Shown here piece by piece: positions 10,254 to 21,200 of a stretch of DNA of 64,000 nt. A program made the translations under genes and the position numbers. Origin of the DNA: Stemphylium vesicarium (Eukaryota > Ascomycota > Dothideomycetes > Pleosporales > Pleosporaceae); NCBI GenBank assembly GCA_004380135.1, contig QXCR01000032.1:62001-126000 (forward strand), in the 5' to 3' direction. Every line of letters begins with the position of its first letter. The first letter of the stretch is position 1. Below the pieces are notes generated by a model. That model saw nothing but the letters and a program-made list of their open reading frames with translations. It was not told where the DNA came from and made no database searches.

Positions 10254-13200
10254 ATGATTATGATGACGGATGACACGAATGCCTCGGACGAGGCACAGTC
10301 CTCGAGCTCCTCGACAAGGACACATGGAGGACAAGCACGGCGTCCATCACGTGGGCTGAGTAACAGTGGCATCAACGGCACTGTAGAGGTGCAAGATGCT
10401 CATCGGGTCCTAGAATGTTCCCAGGCAGAGAGACAGCGCCAGTTCCAGCATGTCGTGCGGCAGTAAGCACATCCCAGGCTATACCCTTGGACTTGTCACC
10501 ATGTCACGCTAACCTTGATAGTTACATGTCCCAGATACTCCATGGATGTAGGAACGCCTACTGCGATACCCCCACTTGTCTCTCATCCCACAGACGCAAC
10601 CCTTCCAAGCCCCACCGTCCCCCTACACAGCTCACGGCTACCACACTTGCCCACTACCTCGCTAGCCAAGACAACCCGAAGCAGGGCCTATGTCCACACC
10701 AACTGAAAGTCGTCCCGGCTTCTTTTGAAATTGAAGGTACCCTCGCGCAATCGGCCTGTCATTCAGACGTGCCACAACATGGGAACGCACATAGCGTGAG
10801 CGATCATGGCAGCGGCCATGCGGGTCGTCAACCACCGGAACAGCATAGTAAAGCTATGGGTGAACTCGTGCAGCGGCAACAAGCTAGAAAGGACCCCAAG
10901 GCTCTTGGGCAGAACTTGTACGACAGCTTGACCATGATATATTCCTATACCAAGCAAATCCCCACTCCCGCTTCCATCATTGCTTCGCTCAGTGCATCCC
11001 ATGACACCTCCGATTCTGCGCATCCTGCAACAAGTGCAGGTAATCGAACTTTGCGTGTCGAGCAATCGCACCATTCAAACGGACACGCAATCCACCAACA
11101 TCCCCACCCAAAGCCTGGAGCACTTGGAAATGGTACTACTCAGCTCCTCAGAAATGGTCACCAAATTCACAAGATACCGTATCATCCTTCCAGCGGCGCT
11201 CAACGACGCTCTTCCACAGCTGCAGACCCTGCTGCCACACATGTCGCAACAGAGTCGACTATGATGTCAATCTCGAAATCCGGCAGGAAAAGCTTCACAC
11301 TTGGCGGGCCAACTCCAGCTGTCAGCAACGGCACTAAAGCTACTCTCACATCTGAGAACGTCAATAAGGAATTCAACCGCGAGAGCCGTCCAGAAAGCGG
11401 TGTACCTATCATTCCAAGCCTGAACTGCAAAATTCTAGACGAGCTCAAAGAGCAAGTGCAACCTCAGGGACAACCATCGTCTGCAGACCTCAACTACATC
11501 GTGCATCATCGTAGTCATCGTCGGAGTGGACGTTCCAAGCCCATCGTCAACCGATCTCTATTTTACACCCTGAGCGACCCCGAAACATTACTTTCATCCT
11601 TCCACGACACCAATGAGGCTTTCAAGGACTCGCCCCTTCCGCATCTTGACTCGCACAAATTAGCGACCTCTTTCCGAGACTGGAATCGGCGCAACGGGGC
11701 CCTAATATTCGATAGTCTGTGGCTTGCATTGGAAGCACTATTCACACCGCCTCCTGAACTTGAGATCAATAAGAGCCCTCACCTCAAGCCAGCAAGGAAG
11801 GGTGTACCAACGGATAGTCTTCCAGGGAACTCTCGGGCCACTCACGACCGAGCAATGAATCCATCGCGCTATCTCAGCACGCGGGAAGCCGCCCATATCG
11901 TCATGATATGCATACACGCTCTTACCTCGTCAGTCCCAATTGGATCGCCGCACATGTGGGAGCAGATACGGAAACTACGCGCACAGGGTATCATCGTGCC
12001 TCACACAGCGCAAACAATTGATGCTTTCACCAACCCATACATAGACATCATTGACGAGTTTGAATATGAGCCCGCATTTCGGCTCGCAAATCGCTTACTT
12101 CGCGCCATCGGCACACGCTGCTGTTTTGAACATATCCTCCAAAATTTGGACAAAGACAGGCTTTATGAAAACGGCGAGACGTCCTCACATATCAGTGAGA
12201 CACTTTTAGACGTCATTGTACAGCACTTGGAAGTAGTCGAGCATACCGCGCTCATAAACAAAAGCAAAATCAATCCTGACCAAGAGTTGGAGGGTGACCC
12301 GGGCTGGACCGTGACAGCGACGTACATGGAGTGGTTGAGGACGGTCATCATCAAGGAATGGGATTCCAAAGCCGAGATCAACAAATGGACTAGTGTCGGT
12401 GCTGCGGTTGTGGCCCTCGACATGCTTCATTCCAAGTACAAGTCTCTCAACCTGCGACCTAGCATGTTTGAGATGCCGATCTTCAACGAGCGCCTCGATA
12501 CAATCGCCGAGCCTGACGCATACATCACATGGCAACACCCACCGAACACCCTGCACATTCTGCATTATGCTTGTTTCTTTTCCGCCCAGCATCTTGTCAC
12601 ATACTTTCGCACAATCAACTTTACCAAGATGATAAAACAATACGACCACACGATTAGGACTCGCCAGATGCAGGCTTCGCTGAATATGTTTCTTCGGGAA
12701 CCCTATCGATGGGTCATTAAGAGTCGAATGAAGGTAACACTTTCTCAATACCTCGTCTTGGATGTCAGTCGAGAGAATCCGTTGAAGGACACGCTTGATC
12801 AGCTATGGGGCCAAGACAGAAAGATGCTGCTCAAGCCGCTGAAAGTCAAGATGGGTCATAGCGAAGGAGAGATTGGAGTCGATCACGGTGGAGTCACGTA
12901 CGAATTTTTCCGTGTAGTTCTCAGTGAGGCATTCAAACCTGAACATGGTAAGCAAGAGTGATTTACTTTCTAGACTGCATTCTAATTTCACTAGGCATGT
13001 TCACAATCGATCCCGAAACGAGAATGACATGGTTTCAGCCCCGCAGTCTGGAGCCATATTGGAAATTCGAGATGCTCGGTATTATATTCAGTCTCGCCGT
13101 ATACAATGGTATCACCCTCCCAGTCACGTTTCCTTTGGCCTTTTACGACTTTCTTCAATCTGGAGGCAATCCTCGATGCTTCTTTGATGCCGATTACGAC

Positions 13201-13926
13201 CCTTTGGAGTACATCAGAGACGGCTGGCCACGATTAGCAGAAGGTTTCGCAGAGCTCTTGTCCTGGCATGATGGCAATGTCGAAGACGTCTTCATGCGCG
13301 ATTACGTTTTCAGCTATGAAGTCTTTGGCCAAAGGATCGACCATGATCTCAAGCAGGAATTCTACTTCCCTGAAGATGGACCGCCCCCGTCGCCCGTGGG
13401 AGAACCAGCTATGGTGACGAATCAAAACCGCGAGCAATACGTCAAAGATTATGTCACGGCGTTGACTTGGGACTCCGTCGCACCACAATTGGAGTACTTC
13501 CTCAAGGGCTTCGTCACCTGCATCGACGCCAAAAGTCTATACTTATTCACAGCACCGACACTCCGGAATCTTGTCGAGGGCTCGCAACATATTTCTGTAC
13601 TGGATCTCAAATGCTGCGCAAAGTACGAGAATGGATACAGTCCGATTCACTCCACGATCCGCACTTTCTGGCAGATTATCGAGCGATACAGTCAGGAGGA
13701 CTGTCGACATCTACTTGAGTTCGTGACAGCATCTGATCGCGTACCTGTTACCGGTTATGAGAGCATCACTTTTCATATCGTTAAGATCGGTGGCGCACCG
13801 GATGCGCTGCCGACCAGCTCGACTTGTTTTGGAAAACTGTACTTGCCGAACTACGAGGACAAGGCTCTCATGGAGAGGAAGCTGGAGCTGGCTATTCGAA
13901 GTTCAAAGGGCTTTGGCCTGGTCTAG
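10254..13926 (+). CDS. hul4: Hul4/UBE3A-like HECT E3 ubiquitin ligase
   Basis: This enzyme takes ubiquitin from an E2 onto its own cysteine and passes it to a substrate. Exons are 10254-10462, 10522-12947 and 12995-13926 (introns 59 and 47 bp), giving 1188 residues. Right after the first splice comes an AZUL-type zinc module (HYMSQILHGCRNAYCDTPTC ... GLCPH), the N-terminal module of UBE3A. A long low-complexity middle follows, then a helical region, and the HECT domain occupies about the last 350 residues (EGEIGVDHGGVTYEFF, FTIDPETRMTWFQP, LGIIFSLAVYNG). The catalytic Cys is near residue 1156 in SSTCFGKLYLPNY, 33 residues from the end. Three in-frame ATGs occur in the first four codons, so the exact start is uncertain. 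Yeast Hul4 works with TRAMP in nuclear RNA surveillance; applying that here is inference. Confidence 0.9.
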
Positions 13927-14624
13927 ATGGGGAGACAGCGGTTGCGATATTTGACTCTCGTTTCAGTTTGCTGGACGGGGAAATGGGAGATATCCAATAA
14001 CCATGCTCGTGTTGGGACAATCCTGTAGCCTTATCGGCTTGAAAAATGCGTCATCGTGAAGGTGAAGGCACATAAAAAAAACGACCATGGTGACGTCAGC
14101 GAGGAAACACAACACTCGTCGCTTGGCAAAACTGCTTTTCACCCTCTTTAGAATGGTCTGTTTCCATTATCTTACATGGAACTTCACCGCGTTTCATTCA
14201 GTACTTGACCTTGCGCTGCTCGTGAGTGAAGATCGTTGGAGTGGTGGTTGCGCGGCGGCCTAGTGGGGACGTAAACACTGCGCGCCCCCAACGCGCACTC
14301 AAGTCGCATTCACCTCTTTTTTTGGTGAAGAGTTTTTCAGCTTCGCGCGCATTGTCGACCAATCTTGCTCGCTTGGGCCCGTCACTGCGTCTTGTCTCGA
14401 GGCGTTTGAGCCCTCTCGTATACTTTACTCCCACAACCAAGATTCCACACCACACCACAACACAACGCAACCCTCACCACATCGAACCAAAGTAGTCGCT
14501 AAGAAACCAGCACTTGGACAGCCAGGCTTTGCTATCGTCTTTTTTGGCTGTGCTACGAGTCTCTCAGGCTCACTCCTCACGCACACAATCAGCTGTCGCG
14601 GAAGCTGGTCGCTTACACGACAAA
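13927..14624. other. Intergenic region and promoter of the next gene
   Basis: The hul4 3' UTR is followed by a promoter on the plus strand. GTATACTTTACTCCC near 14420 and a CA-rich leader (CACACCACACCACAAC type) run up to the ATG at 14625. No coding signal was seen on either strand. Confidence 0.5.
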
Positions 14625-15953
14625 ATGCCACCCAGACGCAAACAACAGCTCCACAGAGATATTTGGGCCAGGGCCGATACTACTCCACGGGACAAGATGA
14701 GAAGGAACGAGACACAGTCACTATCCATCGCAACCCCAAACTCACTCAACAAGCGCAAGCACCCCGCCGACGACACCTCGACCAACCCAACACCCGCCCC
14801 GTCTTCAAAGAAGCTCAAAACCTCGCACAACACATCCTCGCCACCCACCTTAGCACCACCACCAACCCCAAAACCCCGCTCAACCCTCATCCCCCGCGGT
14901 CCCCGCCAAACCGCAACCCTCCACACACCTTCCCCCTCCCTGCTCCGCATGACATGCGACTCCACCACCACCCCCAGCAAAGTGACAGACCTGCACTTCC
15001 GCGCAATCCCCCACTCAGCCATCGACTGGAGCAACGCAGACCATATCCGCAAGATCAACGCGTGGCGCAACCAAATCTACGGGCGTGCTGGCTTGAAAGC
15101 ACGCACGGTGAGCGCGTGGCATGAGGATGAGGAGTTGTGGTTTGAGCTGTGGTTTCAGGCTAGTATTCGGGAGGCGAGGAAGGATGGAAGAGGGATGGGG
15201 GTGGGCGTGTTGATGCCTGGGGTGAAGGTTGTGAGGGAGGCGTTTAATGGGTTTTTCCAGGGCAGGCGGTTGAGTGTTAAGAGCAAGAATGGGGTAGTTG
15301 GGGTAGGAAAGCCGAGGGGTGTCAGGGAGGCTAATGCTTTTGCGAGTAAGTTTGCGAGGGTTTGTCCGGCGTTGAGAGCGAGGTTGGCCAGTTGTTGCGT
15401 GGGGAGGGTGGGAGATGTGTTTATGCCTGTTATCACGCCGAAGATGTTGGACAAGTATAGAAGCATGAAGAGCGAGATGGTGGCCAGAGGGTGTGAGGAG
15501 GAGAGTGCATATAAGCAGGGGTTGGAGGATTGGAGGTGGCTTTTTGGGAATCTGCCCACAGAGGATGAGGATGAAGGTGGAAAGGAGGAGGGAGAAAAGA
15601 TTGATGGGGTGGATGGGGGAGAGGACACTGACATCCAAGAAAAAGAAGTCGACGCCATCGCCGCTCTCATGAGTCTCGCTCACTCTCCACACACACCCGA
15701 CCTCAGCTCCTCAACCCGCGCTTCTTTCTCCCAAGCTTCCCTAGCTTCAGACACCCCCGCCACACCTCACGACCAGCCTCCCTCGTTTCAACACACCGAT
15801 TACCATCGACATAGTCCCCACCATTACCATTACATCAACAGCATCGTGCGGGGGGAGCAGCACAAGTATCACGCGTCAGGATCGGATTACGACTACGAAA
15901 TCTACGAAGACATTGAGGATATGCGTGCGCTACATCACCGCCGCTACGACTAG
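14625..15953 (+). CDS. Hypothetical nuclear-type protein
   Basis: I do not recognise this 442-residue single-exon protein. The start ACAAAATGCC at 14625 is a good fungal context; the frame is open further upstream but without an ATG. The N-terminus is basic and Ser/Thr/Pro-rich with possible nuclear signals (MPPRRKQ, NKRKHP, SSKKLKTS). Residues about 130-310 look folded, with Trp-containing helices (HIRKINAWRNQIYGRAG, EELWFELWFQASIREARK). The following region is acidic (EDEDEGGKEEGE), and the tail is His/Tyr-rich (HRHSPHHYHYINS). Codon choice changes sharply inside the gene, C-ending in the disordered ends and G-rich in the centre. The Trp-rich helical core could be a DNA- or protein-binding module, but that is a guess. 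Confidence 0.65.
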   Translation: MPPRRKQQLHRDIWARADTTPRDKMRRNETQSLSIATPNSLNKRKHPADDTSTNPTPAPSSKKLKTSHNTSSPPTLAPPPTPKPRSTLIPRGPRQTATLHTPSPSLLRMTCDSTTTPSKVTDLHFRAIPHSAIDWSNADHIRKINAWRNQIYGRAGLKARTVSAWHEDEELWFELWFQASIREARKDGRGMGVGVLMPGVKVVREAFNGFFQGRRLSVKSKNGVVGVGKPRGVREANAFASKFARVCPALRARLASCCVGRVGDVFMPVITPKMLDKYRSMKSEMVARGCEEESAYKQGLEDWRWLFGNLPTEDEDEGGKEEGEKIDGVDGGEDTDIQEKEVDAIAALMSLAHSPHTPDLSSSTRASFSQASLASDTPATPHDQPPSFQHTDYHRHSPHHYHYINSIVRGEQHKYHASGSDYDYEIYEDIEDMRALHHRRYD

Positions 15954-16734
15954 TCTGTTTCTTTGTTAGAAGAAGAAGGGTACCCGAGAGTCTGAGGCTG
16001 AGTCTGAAGTCTGACGGAGGCGTCGTGTGTTGTCGGTTGGCTGTGCGCGATTCATGTTTAGTTTGCGTTTCGAGGGAAGGGAGTTGTGGATTGTCTGGTG
16101 TAGCAAGGCTGCGAGGAAGATGGTATTCTCACGTCTGCATGTTCCGTTGTCTTGTTTGGTTGGCAAGGGTGTTTGACACCGTTCACGACGTTTCTGTGCT
16201 GTCTTTTGGAATTGTAGGTGTAAGTGTGTGGATGATGGGATGTATCGCGGTGGGAAATTGAAGGCGCTGTTTGGGTCAATGTTTAGTTTGTACGCGGGAT
16301 TGAGGTTTGAGAGTGGACGACGAAGCTTGCAATGGGCGCTGTTCCTGAGACGCAGTAGCGAGGGGTTTCGTCCGGTATACTTGTTATCTTGCTCCTGATC
16401 GTTGAAGTCGGAGAAAGAGAGAGGAAGAGAGAGAATACCCGCTTCTCACTCACGGAGTTGGACATTTTCGCTCATGACATGGCCTTTTTTCTGATCGATG
16501 TTGGCTCAGTACATGTGTGAATAGACTCGTCACCTTCTCAATCCTTGTCCATGTAACCAGCTTGGTAAAAACAGAATCATCACGACTGGAAAATGTATCA
16601 AGGTCTTGAGGCGAACGATTACATTACTACTTCCGCTTCACCCACCGCCCATCGCAGAGACTACAGACTCACCCTCTATCCGCGCCCTCTCATCCTCCTC
16701 CCATGGCTCTTTCAATCCCTTCCGTCTTTAATGA
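15954..16734. other. Convergent intergenic region
   Basis: This lies between two convergent genes. It contains a purine-rich tract (GAGAAAGAGAGAGG type) near 16405-16430 and otherwise nothing that reads as a gene or RNA. Confidence 0.5.
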
Positions 16735-17898
16735 TCAATTATCTCCCACCCAGTCATCATCATCAGGGTGTATCCACGCACGCTCAATATTAACCCTAAA
16801 ATTAGGCGACCTCGCCTCTCTCCTCGGCCCCTTGGTCGGCCTGAACAGCGGACCCCTAGACCTCCCCTTGCGTTGAAGCACCGAATCCACAGCCTGAAAA
16901 CTGTACTCAGGCGGCAAGCGATTTGGGTCAATTCTGACACCCATGCAACCCAGGCAGACACTGATATATTCGGGGGCATTTGGAGTCTTTGGTCTCTCAC
17001 CACACGGACACATGCGACCGATTAGCTGGGCCTGGCGTTCAGCAATGGTCGCAGCAGAGACGGCGTGTTGCGCGTTGCCGCCGTTCAGAATGCACCGCTT
17101 GCGACCCTGGATTACGGCTTTGGTCCTCGTGCGTAACATGTCTTCGTTCTGGGTGAACGGGTTGTAGCTCTGGTGCCAGAACCAGTCCTCACGGCACGCG
17201 TGGCAGCACGTGTTTGCGAGCAATTGGATGGCCCACAGAGGACAAATACAGAGGTCTTGGATGCCGCCGAGGTTTGGCCATTGCGTTACAAGTTGGACAG
17301 TGAAGCCGGGGTTGGCGGGCATTGGTCGACGTTGGCGGTCCCAGTAGAGTTCTATTTCGTCGCGGATACAGCGCGTGCAGAGTTGGGCGCGGTGCCCCGT
17401 GCAAGCGTGTTCCGTCGCTGGGCGCTGCACGACGGCAAGTTTAGATGGTAGATATCTCAGGTCGATGGTATCGTGTTGAATGCAATGTGAACATACATCC
17501 ACATTGTTTTGCTCGGGGTGACTGAGGAGATTGAAAGATACTGGGGTGGGAAATCCCGGAGGGAGGCCTGGACAGCGAATGACATTGTTGGGGTCACATT
17601 GGAAGGCGCCTGTTGGGTCGCCGATAGCACCACAGTGATTGAAGTCAGTGCATTGAAATGGAGCCTGCACTGATGAAGTGGAGGTCCATTCAAGGCTCGG
17701 ATCAGGAGATGCTGTATAACTAGAATCTGGATCAGTTGGTGGGAGTGGTGGCGATGGAGCCGGCGAGTGAAATGGTAAAAGGGGGCTCGGTTCAATGTTT
17801 GGGTCACTAGGTTCTCGATCAGGTGCCCCGGGTGGTGATGATCTACCACCATATGGACTCAGTGACCCATTTTGGACTGACAGCGATGTGTGACTCAT
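16735..17898 (-). CDS. Cysteine-rich hypothetical protein
   Basis: This is a single-exon, 387-residue protein I cannot assign. The first 75 residues are Pro/Ser-rich and disordered. After that come many CxxC-type pairs spread over the chain: VCSHCIQHD, LCTRCIRDEIELYW, LCICPLWA, TCCHACREDWFWHQ, MCPCGERPKTP and VCLGCMGVRID. The spacing suggests several zinc-binding knuckles, but it matches no named zinc finger I know. There is no signal peptide, so it is probably not a secreted Cys-rich effector. The basic tail (RKGRSRGPLFRPTKGPRR) could bind nucleic acid. The strong Cys/Trp conservation pattern argues for a real gene. Confidence 0.65.
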   Translation of the reverse strand: MSHTSLSVQNGSLSPYGGRSSPPGAPDREPSDPNIEPSPLLPFHSPAPSPPLPPTDPDSSYTASPDPSLEWTSTSSVQAPFQCTDFNHCGAIGDPTGAFQCDPNNVIRCPGLPPGFPTPVSFNLLSHPEQNNVDVCSHCIQHDTIDLRYLPSKLAVVQRPATEHACTGHRAQLCTRCIRDEIELYWDRQRRPMPANPGFTVQLVTQWPNLGGIQDLCICPLWAIQLLANTCCHACREDWFWHQSYNPFTQNEDMLRTRTKAVIQGRKRCILNGGNAQHAVSAATIAERQAQLIGRMCPCGERPKTPNAPEYISVCLGCMGVRIDPNRLPPEYSFQAVDSVLQRKGRSRGPLFRPTKGPRREARSPNFRVNIERAWIHPDDDDWVGDN

Positions 17899-18244
17899 TG
17901 CTGTGATATTTCGTGTGGATCGTGATCGTACTTTCTAGTGTGAGGATCGTACTGTGAAAAAGGTAGTGAGATGATAGCCTACACTCAATGTACCATATCT
18001 TCAAGTTCTGAGGAGGTTTTGTACGATTAAAAAGGTGCCTCCATCGCAGTGGTAAGCTCGATTAAGGCTACTCAACAAGGCCAGTGTGTACGCTGAAGGT
18101 GGTGACAAAGCTCGAAACTAGATGAAAGTGACAACAAAGACGGACTAGTACACGACCTTAGATTGACAAAGACATTGTTGGGGGATTGAAAAAAAGTCGA
18201 CTCTCTAGAGCTGCATTGTTCTTAGAACTACATCGGGCGTCCTT
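17899..18244. promoter_or_regulatory. Spacer between mer3 and the Cys-rich gene
   Basis: These 346 bp hold the mer3 3' UTR and the upstream region of the Cys-rich gene, both on the minus strand. No defined motif was recognised. Confidence 0.4.
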
Positions 18245-21200
18245 TCAGTCATCCACGAGCTCAACGATATCGCCGAATTCCTGGAAGAGCCACGGCTCCA
18301 GGTCTTTGAATGCGTCGGGGGCTGGCTTCTTCGGTGATGGCACGCTGGCGGGCTCGTCAAATATCTCAAAGAAGTCGAGGACGTCGTCTTCAACGGAAAA
18401 TTGCTGCTTGCTATTACCTGGGTACTGGACTGAGAGATGAGACTTTGGTATAACAGGATTTTCTTTGCCGCAGCTCTCAATCTCACTGTTTACTGGCATT
18501 GCTCCTGGATGCTCGGACTGGCTGCTTGTGCTGTCGTAAAAGGGCGGTCGAGACCCTTGGACATGCGTCTTGATCGAATGATTATGGCGTCTAGGAGAGC
18601 GCTTCTTCCGAGTGACCTCATGTCTGTCATCTAGAATGTCCGCAAACTCGTCATCAATCCTGTGCGGCCCATCTGCGTAGGTTTCGTCCTCAGCAAAGAC
18701 CTGGTCATTTCCCTGAGATTGAACTGTGCCGACAGAGTCTTCATTGACGTCCTGCAAGTTTTGGGAATCGGCCAGACCAACCATGGCATCTCCAAGGAGA
18801 GAGTCGTCATCGCCGTACGTTTCCGATCCCCGAGTCAAACTGGGTGCATTTGACTCGTAGTCCATGACATCGTGGCACTGCGAATCTGCATGCCGCAGGC
18901 CAGGTTCCACGTTTTGGTGATCCAAACCATCGAGCGAGTCAAGTGGCTCATCGAAGTGTATGTCGCCATAGTCGCTTGATTCGGGACGGGGCTCGGTAAC
19001 TGAAGAATCCATAAAGGCAAGGTTGTGTGCGCCGCCTTGAGAATAGCAGTAGGCTGGCTTCGTGTGCATTACTGAGTGGAGTTTGGATGGCAGCTCTTTG
19101 CCTTGAACAGTCCTGTGCAATTGATGAAGCCCTCGATAATCTCTTGGACCATTCACCTCGTAGTCGGCTTTTCTCTTCTTATCTGGCTGAGTAAGATCCA
19201 GCTCTTCGATAGGCATCGCAACCTTTCGCTTAGAAGCAGTGAGCTGAAGCTTCATCTGCGTCTCTTTGCCCTTCTGGGTTGATGATTTCTGTCCCTGCTC
19301 TAGCCGGTCTCCACTCTGTTGCTCGCGCTTGGCCGCGGGCTTTCTCTTCGGAGGCTTGTCCATACCTTCCTTGCAACACAGGTGTTTGCACGCTTGGCGA
19401 TCCTTGCACGGATGATTACAAGCCCACTTCCCATTCGAGAGTTGAACCGGGTCGTCATGTTCTTCATGGGCAGTATGATCGGGAAGTTTTGCGGCGCTTC
19501 GGCCTGTTGCGACATTCTTGGTTTTGTTTGGCTTGTTCTTAGCAGTCGGCTTTTGCGTGATGATCGCAAGTGGATCAATATAATTGTCGACATCTTCAAA
19601 GCCGAGATCATCGCAGGTAACGTTGACAAGGGTGTCGTCGTCAAGACCATCATCACCAAAATCTTCGCTAGAAGCGGAGGGTTTCCGAGCGGCTTTGGCG
19701 TTTTCCATACGTCTCTTTGACATGTTAGATTGATGTGGCGTCGCCATACCCCCGTCAGAGGATTTTGGATTCTGATACATCGAGGATGGGATCTGAGGCC
19801 TCACAGTCGCGCTGCGCATGCTCCCAGCTAGTGGACGTCAGCCAATGTCAATTCATGGCCTGTTCATGAATACCTATGCCATCGCACATTACGTAACAGT
19901 TGACCATCTGGTCAGAGCTTGTCAACAAAGCCGGGACGTCTATATTTTGGCCAGAACCTAGTTTAGAGCCGCTGAAAGAAGATTAGCGAGTGCGATTAGA
20001 CGGATGTCATTCTTACCTGATGCGAGCAAAATGTATCTTACGCCCATCGGATGTTTCAACCAAGAGACAGATGTAGATGATTTTGTTGTTGAAGCGTTGT
20101 GGCGGCTGTTCGTTCATGAAGCCAATTGCCGCCTTGATCTGGACCTTTACGCCTTCAAGCGTCTTAATGGCCTATAAAGTCGTTAGCAAGGATGTGGAAG
20201 ACCAGAAAGTTTGATGCTTTACCGTCGAGGGCTGCGCATCAAGTGAAACGCGGAGTTTTGGAAAGAGTTTCGTCTTCTCTATCACCTGGAGTCCATATGG
20301 CGGGTTCCTTCCAATGAGAGCCTCAATCCGATGGGGATCGCAACCTTCAAGATCCTCTATACACTTGATGCCCGCGTTGACAAGCTTTCTCACAGCTACC
20401 ACTCCCAATGTCTCAATCTGCTTCATCTGAAGCGGGCTGTCGTCCCAAGCCCTCGCACCTAAGCTTCGCTCGAGCATCAAAGCACTGTGAATGCTGACAG
20501 AGTCGCCCAGCACGATTCGACAGTCAACAATGCAGCGAATCAGACTGCCTACATTCTTGAAGACCATCATTGTCTCAGTCGTGTACTGCGACCTGTGTTT
20601 GGCTACCTCACCATCCCAGGATATGTCGGCAGATCCAAGGACGGATTGTATGATGAGCGATACCTTATGAGCTGGAAGATCCAGGTTGACAGGAATAGAC
20701 CAGCGAATCGAAGGCGACTTATTCAAAATCTTGTAGAACGACTTTTCTCCTTGACGAAAGCGTATGGTGGAGTACTCATTGGCTTGCGCAATGACCGACA
20801 GCTGGAACATATCAGTTTGTGGTTCTTGCGGGAGATGATGGGAGTCAGAAGCCACTCACTATCTCAGATGGTGAGCATTTTGCCTGAAGCCCCATGAACA
20901 CTTTCATTGTCTCGAAATGGACATAATAACGCGCCATGGCATGACCGAACTCAGTGCACCTGAAATACTCCTCGCCGGCGACCAGGTTGGTCTGTCGAAG
21001 GAGATTGATGTCGCGGAAACAGATATCATCTATCTGTTCTTCGATACTCTGACCACTTCTAGCGCCTTCAAGTTTGTAGTATTCGGGGTTCTGCTGTAGC
21101 CGGACAAAAAGAAAGGTACCTTTGAGCCATTTTCTCGCTGATTGCAGGTCGCGGACAGTCCCCAGGCCAATTTCGGCGTTCATGTGATCCACCAGGTGGA

